The position numbers and the translations under genes were made by a program. From the IMG/VR virus record IMGVR_UViG_3300020084_000145, positions 1 through 20,131 of that record: DNA of 20,131 nt, one strand, 5' to 3'. Under the pieces are notes generated by a model. It saw only the letters and a list, made by a program, of their open reading frames with translations. It was not told where the DNA came from and did not search any database. Of the stretch, positions 6,491 to 15,886 are shown one piece after another. Numbering within the stretch: the stretch's first letter is position 1; each line of letters begins with the position of its first letter. This DNA comes from a virus.

Positions 6491-9400
6491 TTATGCCAAT
6501 GCGATTACTGAAAGATCTGCAATTAGAGGAGGTTCTGCTTGATTTGTTCCAGACATGATAATTTTAATCATAAATCCTGTAAATGGTGCTAAATTATCAG
6601 CAGTAAATTTATAGTCAGAATATGAATTTGCATCATTATCTGACTCAATATTCTTATCTGGTTTACCATCATCTTGTCCAGCAAATCCTGGGAACAGAAC
6701 GTATGGTTGTGATGCATCGGGTACATCTGGTCTGAATAATTTATACATTGCACGAATATCACAAGATTCTGGTCTTCTTGCAGCAAATCTTAAATCAAGA
6801 GAAGTTGCTGGATTTTGTAATGTAACTTTTTTAGAAACATACACTGCAGCATGTGGATCGCCAGATGGTTGATTAACTCTACTATCTGTGATAAAATCGG
6901 TAACAGGAGCGTCAATTCTATTTGTTGTTAAAATCATAGCGACACGATCAAGGTCAATAATAGGACTTACATTTGGACTATCTGTTTCCATAACAAATTC
7001 TGCCCATAGCGATTTATTTTTTGGCAAATTGGGTAAATACGCAGTTTCATTAACTTGTGAAGCAACCATTCTTGGAGTATTGAAGTAATTAAGTTGATTC
7101 AAACTAATTTGTTGGAATCCCTGATCAATAAATGATACTTCGCTACCAGATACACTTGTTGCAGAAACTGTTCTAATTCTTCCAGAAACTGAAGTTTGTG
7201 GTGGAGTTTTAAACTCTACATTTGGTGTAAGAACTTCAAATTGAATATTTTGAGTTGCAGTTGCATCTAATCCACCTGAATTAGTAGTTGCATCAAATCT
7301 TAAAATTGGGAATCCATTAGCAACAGAACCATCTCTGACAACACCCTTTCCAGACGCTGTAGTATCCACTTTAATATAATATTCATCGATGCCATTCTTT
7401 AACAAAGGATTTGCAGTTGCCAAATCATGAGTTGTATTAATTCTTCTTAAAGATATACTATTTAATTCATACTTATACACATTATCGCCAATATCGTGAC
7501 CACTGATCACCGAGTTATCAATACCTCTTGTAATTCCAGTTAAAGTAGGTGGAGTTGATGCTGCATCAACTCCAGTGTAAGATAAAATTTCATTATCAAT
7601 TCTTACATATCCTGGATTTGTTGAAGATACTGATACATTTTCAAAACTTGTAAAGATTCCTACATTAGTTACTTGAATTGGAGTAGTGGCTGTTGAACTA
7701 TAATTATTTTGAGTAATTTGTACTGGATTAATATCTGGCTGAACGTTTTGAATGATAACCTTATTTGATTTGGAATGCATACAATGATTTCTATGTGAAA
7801 CTTTAAAATGCAATCCATCAACTGAAGGATTAGAGGTAACTATAACTGGTGTTGGTGCAGTTCCACTATATGTAAATGTAGTTGCAGCACCAGCATTGAT
7901 ATATACAATTTCATTTACTAAATCAAATTCTCCTTGAACATTAGTTAATTGTAAACTATTAAATGCTGATATAATACCAACATTAAATCTTACATTTTCA
8001 CTCAACTGACCTAATTTAACACTAACTACATCTCCAACAGAATAACCACTACCACCATTAGTTACTGTTGATACCCCTAATAAACCATTAGTAACTGTAA
8101 CTTGAGCCACAGCACCTGTACCAACACCAGTTAATGATACTAATGGTACGCCAGTAAAAGTATAACTTCCTGTAGATGGAGTTAGTCCAGAACCAACATT
8201 GTTTACGGTCAATGCTAATGTGCTGCCAATACCAATTGCACCTGTAGTTGATACTAGTTTAGCAGTAGCATTTAAATTATTGAGTTGAGTAATTGTTACT
8301 CCAGGAGAAACTACAGTAGTAATATTATTATTAAGTTTAATTGTTGCATCTCTAGCAATTGTTGTGATTGGATTTTTCTTTAATACTGCAATTTGTTTAT
8401 TGCCAAGATTCAATACTGGATTATATGTTGCAAATATACCGCCGTCAGTATCAAATTCAGCAGTGTACAATGTAAATTTAAGATCTTCTAATTGGCTAGC
8501 ATCCCATGTTTCACCATTTTGAGATTTGAATAGTGATCCCAAATATGGTTGTTGAGAAACAATAATCTGCTGGGATTCTGGTTGATTTTTAGTTGATACA
8601 TCAACTTCACTCATTCTAGAAATCCATGCAAAATAATCACTAGAATCAGTTTGAAGAACGATTGCATATTCTGTATTGTCACTTACATAAATTGGGGCAG
8701 GGAACGTAAATTTAGTTGGGATTGAAGCATCTTGAGATATTTCAACATCTGCTGGAGATAAAGTTGCTTCTGCAAATGGTAAAATAGTTGATGTAGGAGA
8801 TCCTGCAATTACAGATCTGATTTGACAAGAAATGGGCAGAATTGCATCCTTTTTTTGGAAAAACACATCAACAGAAGTTACAAAGTAACCAGTTTCTTCA
8901 GAAACTTTGAATGTTTGTGCAATAGGATCTTTATAACCACACTTGGATGGTTTTGTTTTTTTAATTTTAGCTGATTTTATTTCCTTTTGAATTGCATTAA
9001 TTTCATTGTTAATTGCTTTTTTATTTGCACCTTTTATTTTTGCCTGAGCTTTTAACTCTTTAATCTTAGTTTGTTGAGCCGCAAGGGTTGATGCATAAGC
9101 ATTATCTTCTGCTGTTACTTTTGCAATAGTCTCATCATATTCACCAGCATTCAGTGGAATAATTCCACCACCTTTAGTTTTAATAAAGTTTTCATTCTTA
9201 GCTCTAGTTTTATTATATTCTTTTACCTCAATAACTTTTCCTTCTACTACTTTAGATTCAGATAAAGGTACTTTTTCATATATGGGAATTCTAGTACTAA
9301 TTGTAGTCTCTTGTACATTATCAAGTTGACCAGCCGCTGTAAAAGTAGCTTCTACTTGAGTAACAATTTCGCCTGGAATGAAATCATTATCTGGATCGGA

Positions 9401-12400
9401 AGTTAATAAGAAAGTTTTAGTTCCACTTGGGAATTTTGGATTGTTATTGAGTGATGGGTCTGGAATATAGAAAGATCCGATTAGAGTACCAGCTTCGTCT
9501 GAAATCAATCTAACATCACTAACTGTAGCTTCAGCTCCACTTGTTAACCCAGTTAATTTCATTCCAGTATAAATGTATCCAAAGAAATTAGAATCTTTTT
9601 GATTTTGTAAACTATCAGTATCAACATTTAAAAGTGTAGATGTTGTTGAATATGACGCAGGTAATGATTGAGTTAAATTATATGGATTTTTTCCATAAGT
9701 TTCAACTGTTCCATTAGGTTTATCATACTTGTGATTTGCAGTTTGTAACTGGAACGTAATAAATTTACCATTATTTTGTTTAGTTCCTGGAATTCCTATA
9801 GATGCGCCATTACTGGTAACGGTTTCACCTGCTTGGAAAATTCCTGAAATCATTTCAATTTCAATTAATTTAGGAAAACAAAAATCAGGGACAGCAACTT
9901 TATTAAAAAATGGATAGAATTGAGTACTTGGTTTTAATCTTCTTGCAGTAAATTCAATATTTCTTGCTCTCATGTAAGGAATAACTTCCCTACTTACAAC
10001 TCTGGATCCAAGATTAATTGTTTCTTTTGATTCGCCCTTAAGTTTAATTTGAGATCCTTTTCTTTCTAATTTTTCGGTTGTTTTATATTCTAGTTCCCAC
10101 TCCTCTTCCCAAATTGCAACATTTTGAAAAATTGGTTTTCCAGTGTCTTTTGCCTTTTTGTTAGTTGGTGGATAGTTTACTTTTTTATTTTTACTCTTAC
10201 CTTTAGTTGTAACTTTTTCGGTTACTTGATATGCTTTAGGAACTTTGAGAGTTTCAGCAGTTTTCCCAACTAATGTACTATTTACTAACTCTTTACCAGT
10301 CCAAGTTGTCTCCCAAGATCCCCAATCAACTTCACTAAGACCAGTATTAGGATCAATACCTAATCCCTGATTCATGGCATCATATAAACCTTTTTGTTCT
10401 AGATTCAAAGCATCCATTACTTTAGTATCAATCCAAGTATCAGATTCTGGGGATAATGATAAAGTACCACTCCAGTTTACAATACTAAATGGATTGACAT
10501 TTTCTAAACGTGTAGCATATTTTTGTTCAATTCTAGCAGTTTCAGTATAATTAAGGGTGATTAATTTGCCACTTTTTTTAATATTAACACCATCAGTTGT
10601 TACATTACTGGCATAGTCAAGATCAAAAGATGTTGTATAGTGTGATGGTCTTAAAATTCCATTTTCTGCATCAATACTTGCTTTAAAGTCTGGATGTGCA
10701 ATTGTATGTGATTCATGATTTGTAAAACTATCTACAAAGAAACCACTCTTAAATCTATCAAGACCAGTTTGAGCATCTTTGATTGAAAGATTTTTTGTAT
10801 TTGATTCTAAGAAACTGAGAGAAGTTACTTGTTCAATATTAGAAATTCTATCTTCAAGACGCTCAATGTCTTTCATTGTATATCGTTTATGTGTAATTGA
10901 TGAAACATAAACTTCTTTTGCATCATATACATATGGGGGCATTGAGATTAAAGCAATATCTAATGCAGATGTTGCTAAAATTGGTTTAACTGGATCTTCC
11001 GATGGCGCTCCAGATACAATTTCAAAGTTTCCATTTTTATTTAAATATACTACATCAACTCTTCCGAGATAATATGAATATCCTAAAATAATTTGAGATC
11101 CGTTTAAAATAGGATTGGTAACATTTACACCATTTGTTGAAAAATCTCTAGAATTAAATTCAAACGGTGAACGAGTTTCTGTTGATGGATTATATACTTT
11201 TACTCTAGGTCTAATATCAATAGCATCAGTTGCTCTCAATGATCCATATACATCTGGAATTGAAGTTCCATATAATGCTGGATCAAAACTTGAATATGCT
11301 GTAAAATCACCAGTATCACCAGATGGAGTTGAATAATAATCAAATACAACTGTAACTCTTTTTGTAGGAGGCTCTTGCCCAGGTTTTAAAATAATTCTTC
11401 CATAATCTACAAATTCTGCCCTTGCCCCGTTATCAAAACTATACTTGTCTGAAATATCTTTTGAAAATTGATTTAATGTTGCTACTTCTGCTGAAACATC
11501 TGAATTAATAAAATCTAAAACCTCACCCTTTGTAAAAACACTCGCATTTACATATACGAAAGTGATAGTTGATGGAGTAGTTGAAATTACTTTTGCTTTT
11601 GCCTTTGAAGTCATTCCATTAAATACTTGACCAGGCAAAATTGTCGTTAAGTCACCAACAACATTTGTAACATCGATAGATGGTAGAACTGGGTCGTTCT
11701 CATCATAAGATTCATAAATATCCATGATATTTAATACATCAGGCACATAAAGACATAATTCTTTGTCTTGTACTCTAGTTCCGTAAATTGTGCTATAAGT
11801 TAGTCCATCATTCAGTGTAGTTGCTCCTACACCAGAACCAACTTTAGATGATCTATTAAATGTTACTGTCGCAGCTCTAACAATATTTTTCTTTTTAGTT
11901 GTTAAATTAATTTTGTTAAGAGTTGCAATTAATTTAGCATTTGAACTAGTGCTTTTTGAAAGCTGTGTAATGGTAATACTTTTACCACCATTAGTAATAG
12001 ATACACTACCAGTTTGAAGAGGTTCTACAGTGCCATCAGTATATGATAATTGATATTCATTTACATTAAATGATTTGAAGAATAAATTAGGATCAGTCTC
12101 TACTATAGTTAACGTATTTGAAGCGACATCAGTAATATAAGTTTTTCTAATATTTAAAGACGAATTAGACAAATCTAACGCACTAATATTTGCTGAGGGA
12201 AGACCCTCAAACATATCTCTATTTTCACTATTGGTTAAATCTGGTTGTAGAACAACTAAATCATTAACGCTAATTTCAGCAGCAGGTAAATTACCATCAA
12301 TAATTCCTGTAACACTACTAATTCCAATAACTGTAAATGTTTTTAAATTTGCCGAAATTGCAGAAACTTTATTATATGTTGGATATGGATTACCAGTTTT

Positions 12401-14224
12401 AGTATATGAAATAATATCACCAACTTTGGGTGCTATTGTAGATGCAGTTGATATACCAATAGTAACCGTACCACCAGAAGTAATTGTGTATTGAGTTGCT
12501 GAAGGACCTAAAGATTTTTTCTTGTCTAATATTAAATCTGCAGTAAATACTTGTGATGTTCCCGCATCTACTGAACGAATTGATTTAACATCAGAAAAAT
12601 CATAATCTCTAACCGTTGTTACAGTAGGAGAAGAACTAATCCCATTAACTGATAGTGATTCTCCAATTAAAAATTTACCTTTGGCGCTGTACAGAGTTAG
12701 TGAGTTACTATTTGATACATTAGAATATAAGTAACCAGAAGCTCCACTATTAACACCTTCAATTTTAGCTGGAGCATTTAATGTAATATTGCTACTAATT
12801 GTAATGCCTGTAAAAGTTTCAATATCATAAATTTGACATTCAAATTTAGTTTCATCATTAACATATTTTGAATCTGGTGTATAGAAATCATAAAGTCTAG
12901 CTACACCAATTTGAGTTCCAGGTAGAGTTGATGGTGAGGAATTATTAACTCTTGAATCTGAAAGTTGAATTACATCTGTAGTTGTAATTCCAACTCTAGG
13001 AGTACCATAGACATTATTTACAGCTACACTAGCTGCTGAATCAAACGTTAAACTATAATTTGATACGCTTTCTGATGTTCTTGGTTTATCGATATCAATT
13101 AAAGTTGTTGAAATTTTTTCAATATCATAACCTTCAATATAAGCTTTTCCTGGAGTAATTTCTACAGTTAATACTGAATTTGAAGGTTCTTGCCCACTAG
13201 GAGTTGTTTGATTGTCAAAATATACTCCATTATTACCAAGACCATCATTAAGATTTTCTTTTACAAAAACTTCAAATGATTTTACAACATAGTTACCAGA
13301 TTCATCATAAGTTCTTTTTGCTAATGTATCTCTTAATGCAGAATCGTTTGATTTAGATGGTTTGAAATCTTGTAAATCGCCATTAATGATACGCATTAAT
13401 TCTACAAAATTTTCATCATTAAAATCATCAAGATCTTTTTTAACTAGAGTTGCAGAAATTTTTAACCTATCTGCACCAGGAGCCGCATAATTTGAAAATC
13501 CCTGAGCATTATCATTTAAATTTGCATCATCATACGAAGTAATAATATCCTCTTCAACTAAAAGACCAACTCTTGCATTAGCTTCAATTGAGTACTGATC
13601 TAAAATTACTGTTTGAGGTTGTATTTTTACAAAATGCCCTCTTAAAAAGTACACTCCATCATTAATTGAAGCAATAGCAGCTTTTCCAGTTGGGTTTTCT
13701 GCAATGACAGTAGCAAATGGTGAATTAGCTTTAATTACTAAATTACTTCCATAAGTAATGTCACTTGAAGTTAGAAGTGTTTCTCCTGGAGAAAATTTAC
13801 TAGTGCTAAAATCTGTAGTGCTAGAATTTGCGTATCTAAAATATAAAGTATTACTTCCTACCGTGGACTCATCATTTGTAATTGCTAATTCAATTTTTGC
13901 TTGAATACCAGAAGTTTGTCCTACAACTATAGTACCAACTAAACTTTTAACATACTCACTTACTTGAATACCAAAATAAATTGAATCTAATCTAACAAAA
14001 TCAACTCTATTATCATAAGATGTTTGACCTGGGATTACTTTAGCACCTTCTTTAAAAAAGTGCTGCCCAAATCTATCAATCTGATTTTGTAAAATTGATT
14101 GAAGCGTCGTTAGTTCTCTAGATTGAATAGGAGTTCCAGGTTTAAATAGAACTCTTTTATAATTTTTATTTTCGTCAAAATCGTCAAAATAAGGACTTAC
14201 ATTGAGATTGGTATTCTGTGGCAT
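6491..14224 (-). CDS. Giant DUF4815-type virion structural protein (2577 residues)
   Basis: This protein alone fills the place held in T4 by genes 9-12, so it is probably the peripheral baseplate or tail-fibre protein. The N-terminus NVSPYFDDFDENKNYKRVLF followed by KPGTPIQSRELTTLQSILQN is the DUF4815 signature of marine phages. Further landmarks, with approximate residues: RYTMKDIERLEDRISNIEQV (1100-1135), a hallmark of the same family; a Lys-rich stretch TTKGKSKNKKVNYPPTNKKA (1337-1362); REVIPYMRARNIEFTARRLK (about 1420); a Lys/Ala coiled coil (1695-1760); KDPIAQTFKVSEETGYFVTS (about 1765) opening a beta-sandwich-like segment; HRNHCMHSKSNKV (from 2144); and a C-terminal beta domain (about 2370-2577). 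Several units of the type TSGAxAxV...FxxGE recur in it. No enzyme motif or membrane segment is seen. The start ATG follows the gp8 stop by one base (TAAGATG). Confidence 0.88.
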   Translation of the reverse strand: MPQNTNLNVSPYFDDFDENKNYKRVLFKPGTPIQSRELTTLQSILQNQIDRFGQHFFKEGAKVIPGQTSYDNRVDFVRLDSIYFGIQVSEYVKSLVGTIVVGQTSGIQAKIELAITNDESTVGSNTLYFRYANSSTTDFSTSKFSPGETLLTSSDITYGSNLVIKANSPFATVIAENPTGKAAIASINDGVYFLRGHFVKIQPQTVILDQYSIEANARVGLLVEEDIITSYDDANLNDNAQGFSNYAAPGADRLKISATLVKKDLDDFNDENFVELMRIINGDLQDFKPSKSNDSALRDTLAKRTYDESGNYVVKSFEVFVKENLNDGLGNNGVYFDNQTTPSGQEPSNSVLTVEITPGKAYIEGYDIEKISTTLIDIDKPRTSESVSNYSLTFDSAASVAVNNVYGTPRVGITTTDVIQLSDSRVNNSSPSTLPGTQIGVARLYDFYTPDSKYVNDETKFECQIYDIETFTGITISSNITLNAPAKIEGVNSGASGYLYSNVSNSNSLTLYSAKGKFLIGESLSVNGISSSPTVTTVRDYDFSDVKSIRSVDAGTSQVFTADLILDKKKSLGPSATQYTITSGGTVTIGISTASTIAPKVGDIISYTKTGNPYPTYNKVSAISANLKTFTVIGISSVTGIIDGNLPAAEISVNDLVVLQPDLTNSENRDMFEGLPSANISALDLSNSSLNIRKTYITDVASNTLTIVETDPNLFFKSFNVNEYQLSYTDGTVEPLQTGSVSITNGGKSITITQLSKSTSSNAKLIATLNKINLTTKKKNIVRAATVTFNRSSKVGSGVGATTLNDGLTYSTIYGTRVQDKELCLYVPDVLNIMDIYESYDENDPVLPSIDVTNVVGDLTTILPGQVFNGMTSKAKAKVISTTPSTITFVYVNASVFTKGEVLDFINSDVSAEVATLNQFSKDISDKYSFDNGARAEFVDYGRIILKPGQEPPTKRVTVVFDYYSTPSGDTGDFTAYSSFDPALYGTSIPDVYGSLRATDAIDIRPRVKVYNPSTETRSPFEFNSRDFSTNGVNVTNPILNGSQIILGYSYYLGRVDVVYLNKNGNFEIVSGAPSEDPVKPILATSALDIALISMPPYVYDAKEVYVSSITHKRYTMKDIERLEDRISNIEQVTSLSFLESNTKNLSIKDAQTGLDRFKSGFFVDSFTNHESHTIAHPDFKASIDAENGILRPSHYTTSFDLDYASNVTTDGVNIKKSGKLITLNYTETARIEQKYATRLENVNPFSIVNWSGTLSLSPESDTWIDTKVMDALNLEQKGLYDAMNQGLGIDPNTGLSEVDWGSWETTWTGKELVNSTLVGKTAETLKVPKAYQVTEKVTTKGKSKNKKVNYPPTNKKAKDTGKPIFQNVAIWEEEWELEYKTTEKLERKGSQIKLKGESKETINLGSRVVSREVIPYMRARNIEFTARRLKPSTQFYPFFNKVAVPDFCFPKLIEIEMISGIFQAGETVTSNGASIGIPGTKQNNGKFITFQLQTANHKYDKPNGTVETYGKNPYNLTQSLPASYSTTSTLLNVDTDSLQNQKDSNFFGYIYTGMKLTGLTSGAEATVSDVRLISDEAGTLIGSFYIPDPSLNNNPKFPSGTKTFLLTSDPDNDFIPGEIVTQVEATFTAAGQLDNVQETTISTRIPIYEKVPLSESKVVEGKVIEVKEYNKTRAKNENFIKTKGGGIIPLNAGEYDETIAKVTAEDNAYASTLAAQQTKIKELKAQAKIKGANKKAINNEINAIQKEIKSAKIKKTKPSKCGYKDPIAQTFKVSEETGYFVTSVDVFFQKKDAILPISCQIRSVIAGSPTSTILPFAEATLSPADVEISQDASIPTKFTFPAPIYVSDNTEYAIVLQTDSSDYFAWISRMSEVDVSTKNQPESQQIIVSQQPYLGSLFKSQNGETWDASQLEDLKFTLYTAEFDTDGGIFATYNPVLNLGNKQIAVLKKNPITTIARDATIKLNNNITTVVSPGVTITQLNNLNATAKLVSTTGAIGIGSTLALTVNNVGSGLTPSTGSYTFTGVPLVSLTGVGTGAVAQVTVTNGLLGVSTVTNGGSGYSVGDVVSVKLGQLSENVRFNVGIISAFNSLQLTNVQGEFDLVNEIVYINAGAATTFTYSGTAPTPVIVTSNPSVDGLHFKVSHRNHCMHSKSNKVIIQNVQPDINPVQITQNNYSSTATTPIQVTNVGIFTSFENVSVSSTNPGYVRIDNEILSYTGVDAASTPPTLTGITRGIDNSVISGHDIGDNVYKYELNSISLRRINTTHDLATANPLLKNGIDEYYIKVDTTASGKGVVRDGSVANGFPILRFDATTNSGGLDATATQNIQFEVLTPNVEFKTPPQTSVSGRIRTVSATSVSGSEVSFIDQGFQQISLNQLNYFNTPRMVASQVNETAYLPNLPKNKSLWAEFVMETDSPNVSPIIDLDRVAMILTTNRIDAPVTDFITDSRVNQPSGDPHAAVYVSKKVTLQNPATSLDLRFAARRPESCDIRAMYKLFRPDVPDASQPYVLFPGFAGQDDGKPDKNIESDNDANSYSDYKFTADNLAPFTGFMIKIIMSGTNQAEPPLIADLSVIALA
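8005..8225 (-). repeat. Two GxGY repeats inside the giant virion protein
   Basis: Two units similar to those in gp14: VNNVGSGLTPSTGSYTF and VTNGGSGYSVGDVVSV, separated by GVGTGAVAQVTVTNGLLGV. The first has lost the Tyr of the motif. They lie around residues 2000-2073 of the giant protein. Confidence 0.7.
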
Positions 14225-14225
14225 C

Positions 14226-15857
14226 TTAGAACTCTAGAATAATTTTAACGTCTTCTTTTTGATTTGGCGAGCGTATGATTGCAGCCCTGTTATCTATATA
14301 GATGATTTCTCCAGAATATTTTTCATTTTCAGGAGTTGCACATCCTTCAATATAATTTTGCCCCAATTTAACAGTTCTAGTATTAACACCCGAACCAACT
14401 GTCATACTATTTACAGGAACTGCAGTGGTTCCAAATGTGGTATCGATGACTAAATTACTTCCAACAGTAGCACCTTGAATAATTGTGGTTCCACCAACAC
14501 CAATTTCTGATGTAAATTTAGACAACTTATACCCAACTGATGTAGATGCTAATCCTACTGGTTGGTAATATTTAAGAACTCCAGTCGTATTATCCCAAGA
14601 TGCAACAATACCAATAGCAGTCGAACCAATTCCAATTGTCTGTTTAATAATTGTATCAACATCATATTCAACACCACTGATGCTTGCACCAGTAGAATCC
14701 ACTAGTTTTACTGCATATAATGAACTATATTCTGATGCCGTTAACAATTGTGTTTTGCTTCCATATAAAGTTGGATTTTTAATAATTCCAACTCTAGCAA
14801 AATCATTACCAACAATAGTATCTGGATTATTAGGATCTACTTCATATCTAGAATAAATTAAAACTTTGTTTGCACCCAATTCCTTATAAATATCTGCTCC
14901 GTGTCCTCCAGGTGGCGGTATGACAACTTTAAACTGTGCAACAGATGTGGTAGCAACCCCAACATTTGTTAAGCCCTGAATAGGGGCTCCAGTAGAAGAT
15001 CCTGGCGCACCTGGATAAAATTGAATTGATCCATAAGTATATCCTCTACCACCATTCGTGATAGCAATATCTGAAACTTTACCAGATGAATCAATTGCAA
15101 TTGTTGCCCTCCCGTCTATTCCATCACCTAAAATTGGTACATTTTTAACTGAGGTACTAATTGGTTGATAGCCGTCTCCACGATTTTCAATAATAACAAC
15201 CTGTATCTTTCCATCTATTGCATTATTTTTAATTTCTTCACTATCACCTTTACCCCAATCTTCAGGAACTGGGATATATTCTGTAGAATCAAATTTAATA
15301 ATGTCTCTTGGATTAATAGTATATAAGTATTTCCAAATATAACCATCGGCTGAAGTTCCAGCAGCTCTTGGTTCCAAATCTGTAAATAATGGCTCATCAA
15401 TAGATGGTGATCCGATTGGGTTTTCTGGATTTGAACCATTATTTAAACAAATATAAACTCGATAATCTTGATTAACCACATAATAATTTGCATCGTACAA
15501 ATTATTGGAACTAGTTATTGGTGATGGATTGAAAACATTATAATCATGGCTATACATTTCGTAGGTAGTTCCTGGACTCCACTCAACCTTTCTAATAACT
15601 CTTCTCAAATCTGCAGGATTAATTTTTTTCAAAGAAATCATCGTGTCATGAGCATCGTTCAATGCTTTAAACATATCCTGAGGGGATGGCGGATTATCGT
15701 TCCAATCCGTTGTACCAGTGCCAGTCATGGTATCATAGGGATTAGGAACACCAATAAAAGTATAATATGCGTAATTGGTTGAACCAATCCCAGTAAAGGT
15801 ACTCATAAATGTTTGAGCATTTAATACTCTAAACTGGTCAGAAATTATCGCAGCCAT
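14226..15857 (-). CDS. gp8: Baseplate wedge subunit gp8
   Basis: A 543-residue homologue of T4 gp8 (334 residues), a dimeric wedge protein that links gp7, gp6 and gp10 in the baseplate. Alignment by eye with T4 gp8 gives DGYIWKYLYTINPRDIIKFD, then STEYIPVPE (residues 171-199; T4 DGYVWEYLFEIPPDVSINRC, then TNEYIVVPWPE). At the end, EKYSGEIIYIDNRAAIIRSP followed by NQKEDVKIILEF (512-543) corresponds to T4 RHSGEMIYMENRPPIIMAMD, then QTEEINILFTF. The extra 200 residues lie mainly between these two conserved parts: a pair of GxGY repeats (216-285) and, at 402-433, IIKQTIGIGSTAIGIVASWD followed by NTTGVLKYYQP, nearly the same as a segment of gp14. It is 24 bases after the gene-7-position gene, with no clear ribosome binding site. 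Secure call. Confidence 0.94.
   Translation of the reverse strand: MAAIISDQFRVLNAQTFMSTFTGIGSTNYAYYTFIGVPNPYDTMTGTGTTDWNDNPPSPQDMFKALNDAHDTMISLKKINPADLRRVIRKVEWSPGTTYEMYSHDYNVFNPSPITSSNNLYDANYYVVNQDYRVYICLNNGSNPENPIGSPSIDEPLFTDLEPRAAGTSADGYIWKYLYTINPRDIIKFDSTEYIPVPEDWGKGDSEEIKNNAIDGKIQVVIIENRGDGYQPISTSVKNVPILGDGIDGRATIAIDSSGKVSDIAITNGGRGYTYGSIQFYPGAPGSSTGAPIQGLTNVGVATTSVAQFKVVIPPPGGHGADIYKELGANKVLIYSRYEVDPNNPDTIVGNDFARVGIIKNPTLYGSKTQLLTASEYSSLYAVKLVDSTGASISGVEYDVDTIIKQTIGIGSTAIGIVASWDNTTGVLKYYQPVGLASTSVGYKLSKFTSEIGVGGTTIIQGATVGSNLVIDTTFGTTAVPVNSMTVGSGVNTRTVKLGQNYIEGCATPENEKYSGEIIYIDNRAAIIRSPNQKEDVKIILEF
15003..15212 (-). repeat. Two GxGY repeats inside gp8
   Basis: gp8 residues 216-285 contain KIQVVIIENRGDGYQPIST and VSDIAITNGGRGYTYGSIQF, separated by GIDGRATIAIDSSGK. 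They share the strand-then-GxGY pattern of the gp14 repeats and lie between the two parts conserved with T4 gp8. Confidence 0.75.
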
Positions 15858-15878
15858 ATTTGTCTATAGTTTTTTATC

Positions 15879-15886
15879 TATTTAGT
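15879..15886 (-). promoter_or_regulatory. Possible degenerate late promoter upstream of gp8
   Basis: The minus strand reads ACTAAATA, six of eight bases matching TATAAATA, about 21 bases before the gp8 ATG. As at 6283-6290, the TAA stop of the upstream gene (15882-15884) is part of it. In AT-rich DNA a six-of-eight match is weak evidence. Placement in one of the two largest gaps is the only added support. Confidence 0.3.

Noticed and set aside
6358-6558. Plus-strand frame opposite the 67-residue gene and the end of the giant gene
   Set aside because: It overlaps well-supported minus-strand genes, has no ribosome site, and crosses a gene junction.
6589-7088. Short frames on both strands within the giant protein gene
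   Set aside because: They lie fully inside a 2577-codon gene with recognisable family motifs and show low-complexity Met/Gln/Ile composition typical of shifted frames.
11115-12494. Plus-strand frames of 73 and 87 codons opposite the giant gene
   Set aside because: Both are antisense to coding sequence and lack start signals; the hydrophobic look comes from complementing Asn/Asp/Thr-rich codons.
14885-14892. TATAAATA on the plus strand inside gp8
   Set aside because: Same sequence as the late promoter, but antisense inside a coding region with no plus-strand gene downstream; expected by chance in AT-rich DNA.
14259-15782. Plus-strand and alternative-frame ORFs over gp8
   Set aside because: gp8 is certain from T4 motifs at both ends of the frame, and these are its shadows.
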